A program made the translations under genes and the position numbers. Under the pieces are notes generated by a model, which was not told the DNA's origin, did not search any database, and worked only from the letters and a program-made list of their open reading frames with translations. Below are positions 19,638 to 24,594 of a stretch of 24,594 nucleotides of DNA, one piece after another. This DNA is from Carex sylvatica. Taxonomy: Eukaryota > Streptophyta > Magnoliopsida > Poales > Cyperaceae. Position 1 is the first letter of the stretch. Every line of letters starts with the position of its first letter. Location: contig CAXKVR010000456.1 in assembly GCA_964058845.1 (NCBI GenBank), positions 1 through 24,594 on the forward strand. The letters run 5' to 3'.

Positions 19638-22600
19638 CTCCTCCTCAAGCTAGGAATGTAAATATCGTACAATCCTAGCTTGCTTATAATTTTTTCAAAT
19701 GGACCCGGATCCAAGCCTTTAGTGAAAATATCCGCGAGTTGATCTTCACTTTTTACGTATGGTGTTTCAATTTCTTTTGCTTGAACCTTTTCTCTAACAA
19801 AGTGGCAATCTACTTCTATATGTTTTGTGCGTTCATGAAACACGGGATTAGAAGCTATATGTCGTGCCGAATTGTTGTCGCAATACATTTTCATTGGAGC
19901 TTGAGTTATAAATCCCATGTCTAATAGGAGTTGTTTGATCCAAGTTAATTCGCTTGCGGTTGATGCCATGGCACGATATTCGGCTTCAGCGCTTGATCGT
20001 GCTACAACATTTTGTTTCTTGCTTTTCCATGTGACTAGATTTCCACCTACAAATGTGCAAAAACCAGTTGTTGATTTTCTATCAAAGCTTCCGGCCCAAT
20101 CTGCATCGGAATAGCCACATATATCATTAGAATTATTATTTTTCATCCAAATACCTTTACCGGGATTATTTTTTAAAAATCTCAAAATTCTATTTACGGC
20201 TTCTAAATGTGGTGTTCTTGGTGAGTGCATGAATTTACTAATTTGACTTACAGAAAAAGAAATATCCGGACGTGTAACAGTTAGGTATATCAATTTTCCT
20301 ACAAGTCTTTGGAATTGATTTATGTCTTCTAAAGGTTCTCCATCTTCACTATTTAATTTGCATTTGTTGTCAATTGGGGTAGAGGCCGGTTTACATCCTA
20401 ATTTACCGGTTTCTTTTAACAAATCAAGTGTATATTTTCTTTGACAAATAAAAAGTCCTTTATTCGAAGTGGCTATCTCTATTCCTAAAAAATACTTAAG
20501 GTATCCTAAATCTTTTATGTCAAATTTTTCCTTGAGTTGTTTCTTAATATTTTGAATTTGGTCGAAATTATTTCCGGTAATTATGATGTCATCTACATAT
20601 ACTAAAATAAGAGTAGTATTGAAACCGTCACATTTTGTAAATAAAGAATGATCGGCGTTACTGATTTTAAAATTGCAAGAAATTAAATAAGAGCTAAGTT
20701 TGCCATACCATGCCCGTGGAGATTGCTTCAATCCATAAATTGATTTATTAAGCCTACAAGCCAAGTTAGAATTTGTTTCTAATTTATGACCGGGTGGTAA
20801 TGTCATATACACCTCTTCTTCAAGTGTTCCTTGAAGGAATGCATTTTTCACATCCATTTGGTAGAGGTCCCAACCATTGTTCACGGCAATAGAAAATAAA
20901 ATCCTTACGGTATTCATTTTTGCAACCGGTGCAAATGTCTCGTTATAGTCTATGCCATAGGTTTGGGTAAATCCTTTAGCTACAAGTCTTGCTTTATACC
21001 TTTCTATGGTTCCATCACTATTGTATTTGATTTTATACACCCATTTACAACCAACCGATTTTTTATTTTTTGGTAGAGAAACAATTTTCCAAGTTTCATT
21101 TTGCTCTAAGGCTTTTAATTCCTCATCCATAGCCTTACACCATATTGGACTTTTAATTGCTTCTTGGTAATTTTTTGGTTCTAATACTTTTTCAATACTA
21201 GTGAGAAATGTATGGTACTTGGTTGAGATGTTATTATATGAAACAAAATTTTCAATTGGATATTGCACCGAATATGTCACATAATCTCTAAGTCTAGTTG
21301 ATGGTTGTCGTTCTCTAGATGATGTTCTTCTAATCGATAAAATTTCTTCTGTTTCATTTTCATTTATGTCATCATTAGTTTCATTTTCTTGATTGTTTTC
21401 AACTTGATGATTGTTTTTAGGAATAAGACTCAAATCATCTAAGTAAGGCAAAACTATATTGTCATTTTGATTATTTAAATATGGTTGATGAAGTATTTCT
21501 TTTTCTTTGAAATATGGTTCATTTTCCAAAAAAGAAACGTTCCTAGAAAGATATAATTTCTTTTTAATTGGATCATAGCATTTATAGCCCTTTTTATAAT
21601 GTGAATATCCTAAGAAAATAGTTTTTTGTGATACAAAATCAAGCTTATCATTTCTTTTGATATGTACGAAACTTGTACAACCAAATACTCTCATATGATC
21701 ATAAGTGATTTTTTGTTGATAAAGAATTTCTAATGGACTTTTGTTTTCTAAATTAACACTAGGTAATCTATTGATTAAATGAGTGGCACAAAGTACGGCA
21801 TCTGACCAATAAATTTTAGGAACATTATTTTGAAATAATAAAGATCGTGTCATTTCTAATAAGTGTCTATTTTTTCTTTCCGATACACCATTTTGTTCGG
21901 GAGTATTTATACAAGTTGTTTGATGTATAATACCTTTTTCTCTAAAGAGACTTGAAAACTTTCTATTTATAAATTCAGTCCCATTATCCGATCTAAAGAT
22001 TTTTAATTTTGCATTAAATTGTGTTTCTATGAGACATAAAAATTCATAAAAGCAATCAAATACTTCATCTTTAGATTTCAGTAAATATAACCAAGTTGCT
22101 TTTGTAAAATCATCAATAAATAAAAGAAAATATTTGAATCCATTATATGACTCTATTGGAGCCGGTCCCCATACATCGGAATGTACTAAATCAAAAGAAG
22201 CTTTACTTTTGCTAGTAGAAAGAGAAAAAGGAAGTTTTGTTTGTTTTGCTAACTTGCAAATTTCACAATTAGTACAATTTAAATTTTTAAAATCTAAAAT
22301 ACTATTTAAAATCTTGTCGGAAGGATGTCCAAGTCTCTTATGCCACAGATCAGAATTAACGACTTTTGCGGAAGCACATAAATTTAATTTGGAGTTCAAA
22401 AGATAATGTCCATTTTCTAGAAATCCTTCACCAATCTTGACCCCGGTTTCCCGGTCCTGAAATACAACGTTTTTATAAGAAAATATTACATTACAATTTA
22501 ATTCTTGTGTTAATTTATTTACAGAAATTAAATTTACAGGAAATGTTTCTAAATATAAAACATTTTTAATTTTTTTATTGCATAGATTAATTTCTCCTAC

Positions 22601-24097
22601 GCCATTTATTTTTGCCTTCATTCCGTTTGCAACCAATACAAAATTATTACCATTGGTCGGGTTGAGGTTTGACAGTAGTTGTTTATTCCCAAACATATGA
22701 TCTGTTGCACCACTATCTATAATAATTTGATTAAAAAAGAAATTTTTCGAGTTAGAAGCAATACCACATGTGCTGGGAGTGTTCTGATTGTTCATAATTG
22801 CACAAAACTGCTGAAAATACTGCTGCATATGATCTCCAGCACCTGACCCGCCAGAAACTGACCCGCCAGCGCCCATAAGGCTTCTTGACCCGTCTGGGAA
22901 TGACCCGTTTCCGAAATTTGCTGCTGACCCGCCAGAAACTGACCCGTTTCCGAAAAAATGGTTATCGGATCCGCCAGAGTTAATGGATCCGCCAGGTTGA
23001 ACCCATGCTCCACTGGTGAGTTGGTTAAAGGGTCCGCCTCCACTGTTATTGGGTCCGTGGCTTACCAAACCGGATCCGTCACATCCTCTGGCAGATCCAT
23101 TAGTATTTAAACCATACCCAGTAACAGTTTGAAAGGTGTTATTGGGTCCGAATTCAATTCCAGACGAACCCACTAGCCCATTAAACCCTTTCTCTTCAAC
23201 AGAGACAGCATAACTTCTGTTTTTTTCACTATTTTTTTCCCAATTTCGATTCTGATCATTTCCTTTCCATTTTTTTGGTCTAAGATGGGGATAAAGATGC
23301 CAACATTTATCTTGAGTGTGGCCATCCTTTTTACAGTGATTACATTTTTCATTTTTTGATTGATTTGGGCGATTTTGAAAGCTAGGATTTTGATTAAAAA
23401 ATTTTACGGCTAAGCCATGGGTTTCGTGTCTCTCGTGGCTTACAATTTGACCATTCATGGCAAGTCTTCTACTTTCCTCTTGTTGAATTAAACTTTTAAT
23501 TTGAGAGTAAGAGGGAAGAGGTACCGTGGTCATGATTTGAGATCTTACGGCTTCATAGCTTGGGTTTAGACCCGCGAGGTACTGAAAAATATCATCCTCC
23601 TCAGCCCGTTTCTGAAGTGTGGCCAAATCCGTTGTAAACGGTCGGTAAGATTGAAGTTCATTACGTTTTTTCTCAAGAGCGCTAAGGTACTCAGTATGAC
23701 TTCTTGACCCTTGTTTTTCTTGTTGGATCTCCTGCATAAGTTGATAGATGTGAGAAAAATTATTTTGTTGACCATACATACTCTTTACTGCTTCCCATAG
23801 TTCATGTGCCGTTTCGGCCATCGTGAAGAGTTCGGATACGGTCGGTTCCATGGAGTTGAGTAGTAAAGTAACAATTCTATCGTTTGTAGTTCTCCATTTT
23901 TTTGTTGCTATTGTTTCGTCGGGTGTTATCTTGCTTGTGTCTGCAATTACTGGTTGCTTCTCTTCACCCGTAATGAATTCTAACATTTCTCGACCACTCA
24001 GGGCCCTAGAGGCTGCCCTTGCCCATGACACATAATTTCTGCCATTGAGCAAGTTATTGGTTAGCTTCGAGAAGTTCACTGCTTCTTCTTGAGCCAT
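19619..24097 (-). CDS. Copia gag-pol polyprotein, 1492 residues, intact
   Basis: A single frame with no stop or frameshift encodes the whole element. The gag region covers about 1-300, with a CCHC zinc knuckle CNHCKKDGHTQDKC at 252-265. A Gly/Ser/Asn-rich spacer covers about 328-421. The aspartic protease motif is IIIDSGATDHM, with D461. The integrase zinc finger uses H586, H591, C611 and C614; the catalytic triad D641, D704, E740 has DD35E spacing. Reverse transcriptase has YVDD at 1167-1170. RNase H acidic residues include D1331/D1333 (SDADWAG), the EAEY segment at 1371-1374 and D1407. The start ATG (24097) lies 53 bp from the primer-binding site. The frame ends in the 3' LTR (S-V-E-N-N-G-stop). 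All catalytic residues checked are present. Confidence 0.97.
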   Translation of the reverse strand: MAQEEAVNFSKLTNNLLNGRNYVSWARAASRALSGREMLEFITGEEKQPVIADTSKITPDETIATKKWRTTNDRIVTLLLNSMEPTVSELFTMAETAHELWEAVKSMYGQQNNFSHIYQLMQEIQQEKQGSRSHTEYLSALEKKRNELQSYRPFTTDLATLQKRAEEDDIFQYLAGLNPSYEAVRSQIMTTVPLPSYSQIKSLIQQEESRRLAMNGQIVSHERHETHGLAVKFFNQNPSFQNRPNQSKNEKCNHCKKDGHTQDKCWHLYPHLRPKKWKGNDQNRNWEKNSEKNRSYAVSVEEKGFNGLVGSSGIEFGPNNTFQTVTGYGLNTNGSARGCDGSGLVSHGPNNSGGGPFNQLTSGAWVQPGGSINSGGSDNHFFGNGSVSGGSAANFGNGSFPDGSRSLMGAGGSVSGGSGAGDHMQQYFQQFCAIMNNQNTPSTCGIASNSKNFFFNQIIIDSGATDHMFGNKQLLSNLNPTNGNNFVLVANGMKAKINGVGEINLCNKKIKNVLYLETFPVNLISVNKLTQELNCNVIFSYKNVVFQDRETGVKIGEGFLENGHYLLNSKLNLCASAKVVNSDLWHKRLGHPSDKILNSILDFKNLNCTNCEICKLAKQTKLPFSLSTSKSKASFDLVHSDVWGPAPIESYNGFKYFLLFIDDFTKATWLYLLKSKDEVFDCFYEFLCLIETQFNAKLKIFRSDNGTEFINRKFSSLFREKGIIHQTTCINTPEQNGVSERKNRHLLEMTRSLLFQNNVPKIYWSDAVLCATHLINRLPSVNLENKSPLEILYQQKITYDHMRVFGCTSFVHIKRNDKLDFVSQKTIFLGYSHYKKGYKCYDPIKKKLYLSRNVSFLENEPYFKEKEILHQPYLNNQNDNIVLPYLDDLSLIPKNNHQVENNQENETNDDINENETEEILSIRRTSSRERQPSTRLRDYVTYSVQYPIENFVSYNNISTKYHTFLTSIEKVLEPKNYQEAIKSPIWCKAMDEELKALEQNETWKIVSLPKNKKSVGCKWVYKIKYNSDGTIERYKARLVAKGFTQTYGIDYNETFAPVAKMNTVRILFSIAVNNGWDLYQMDVKNAFLQGTLEEEVYMTLPPGHKLETNSNLACRLNKSIYGLKQSPRAWYGKLSSYLISCNFKISNADHSLFTKCDGFNTTLILVYVDDIIITGNNFDQIQNIKKQLKEKFDIKDLGYLKYFLGIEIATSNKGLFICQRKYTLDLLKETGKLGCKPASTPIDNKCKLNSEDGEPLEDINQFQRLVGKLIYLTVTRPDISFSVSQISKFMHSPRTPHLEAVNRILRFLKNNPGKGIWMKNNNSNDICGYSDADWAGSFDRKSTTGFCTFVGGNLVTWKSKKQNVVARSSAEAEYRAMASTASELTWIKQLLLDMGFITQAPMKMYCDNNSARHIASNPVFHERTKHIEVDCHFVREKVQAKEIETPYVKSEDQLADIFTKGLDPGPFEKIISKLGLYDIYIPSLRRSVENNG
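19638..19648 (-). other. Polypurine tract
   Basis: The minus strand reads TTGAGGAGGAG immediately before the 3' LTR. It primes plus-strand DNA synthesis. It is also translated, as the LRRS residues near the gag-pol C-terminus. Confidence 0.85.
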
Positions 24098-24150
24098 TTT
24101 TCTTTTTGCTGAATTTTATCGCACTTTTCGGTTTTTCGGATACCACTCAG

Positions 24151-24163
24151 GGCTCTGATACCA
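24151..24163 (-). other. Primer-binding site, initiator tRNA-Met
   Basis: Directly after the 5' LTR the minus strand reads TGGTATCAGAGCC, complementary to the 3' end of plant initiator methionine tRNA and the usual copia primer site. Confidence 0.95.
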
Positions 24164-24365
24164 TGTTAAATTTGTAAGAGAGAATAAATGTAAGAAAACA
24201 ATCTTATTATTGCAATCTTAATTTGAGGTTTACATATATCTCTATTTATAGAAGAATTCTAAAACTAGCCGTTACAACTACCAACTACATATTAATTACA
24301 ACTATTAACTTATATCTCCTAATTTATTATTTTACAATTCCCTAAACTAGCCGTTATTTTCAACA
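24164..24365 (-). repeat. 5' LTR of the copia element
   Basis: It is the upstream LTR because gag-pol runs on the minus strand. It contains a minus-strand TATAAATA at 24250-24243, the likely element promoter, and ends in AACA next to the primer-binding site. No difference from the other LTR was seen. Confidence 0.97.
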
Positions 24366-24370
24366 TATTG

Positions 24371-24594
24371 GCCATGGAATGTTTTCTTTATCTTTTTTCT
24401 AATTTATTTATTTGTTACCTATATATTTATTTCTCATCAAGTATGATGAGATTCATGTAATTTTCTGTTAGTTTTATATCTGTACCTGAGAGCTAAGATA
24501 TTTATGATATTATCAAATTAAATATATTTGCATTAGAGTTATTTTTTGTTCTATCTTCATTGTTTGGTTTCCTGAACATAGTAACAATATCAAT
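24371..24594. other. Displaced 3' flank of the sulfotransferase gene
   Basis: Before the copia insertion this T-rich DNA followed the sulfotransferase stop within about 35 bp. It should hold the native 3' UTR and polyadenylation region. No ORF or repeat was seen. Confidence 0.6.

Larger units (their letters stand above)
19436..24365 (-). mobile_element. Complete Ty1/copia LTR retrotransposon, 4930 bp
   Basis: Two LTRs of 202 bp (TG...CA) appear identical base for base. Target duplicates TATTG lie at 19431-19435 and 24366-24370. The primer-binding site, polypurine tract and one uninterrupted gag-pol frame are all present on the minus strand, with domain order protease, integrase, reverse transcriptase, RNase H, which defines copia. 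Identical LTRs mean insertion in the very recent past, and every part needed for autonomous movement seems present. It lies antisense in the 3' flank of the sulfotransferase gene, only 28 bp plus the target duplicate past its stop. The copia lineage is not resolved here. Confidence 0.98.

Noticed and set aside
22792..23043. 83-codon minus-strand frame over the Gly/Ser spacer
   Set aside because: It is an alternative frame of the copia gag-pol gene.

Overview
The window reads as AT-rich nuclear DNA from a flowering plant, most likely a eudicot. The evidence is GT-AG introns, plant-class phospholipase D and sulfotransferase genes, and several families of plant transposable elements. It holds two host genes, one complete young retrotransposon, and much DNA-transposon debris. 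I see no rRNA, tRNA or CRISPR.

Layout. Positions 1-3902 and 12605-16506 are the same sequence at a constant offset of 12,604 bp, with no difference seen wherever I compared them. Between them, on the minus strand, lies an eight-exon phospholipase D gene (3881-10304) of the PLD-alpha class, closest to PLD-alpha4/epsilon in my judgement. Its last codons cross the repeat edge at 3902/3903. The protein keeps both HKD catalytic motifs but stops after LPGHLL, about 40 residues before the usual family end. The simplest reading is a tandem duplication of a 12,604-bp unit (3903-16506). Its left boundary fell in the last PLD exon, so this copy has lost its C-terminus and gained a few codons of former intergenic DNA. 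An intact PLD copy should then lie just left of the window. An assembly error would look the same and must be excluded.

The duplicated unit carries several non-autonomous elements. A 2979-bp Mutator-like element (11038-14016) contains an array of AGTGCGGGT hairpins. A 388-bp relative shares its terminal sequence and has a 9-bp target duplication. There are also two inverted-repeat MITEs and a 63-bp triplication related to a 759-bp hAT MITE in PLD intron 1. Two further foldback elements sit in PLD introns 2 and 5.

Right of the duplication, 16507-18337 holds a 249-bp solo LTR, a possible exon remnant and a GC-rich island. An intronless cytosolic sulfotransferase gene (18413-19402, plus strand) follows. 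A complete Ty1/copia element (19436-24365, antisense) sits 33 bp past its stop codon. The element has identical 202-bp LTRs, a 5-bp target duplication and an unbroken 1492-codon gag-pol frame. It splits the sulfotransferase 3' flank and looks very recent.

The two host genes have no evident shared pathway. The main story is recent structural change: a duplication that truncated one gene and a fresh insertion in the 3' end of the other. I found no convincing new multi-gene system.
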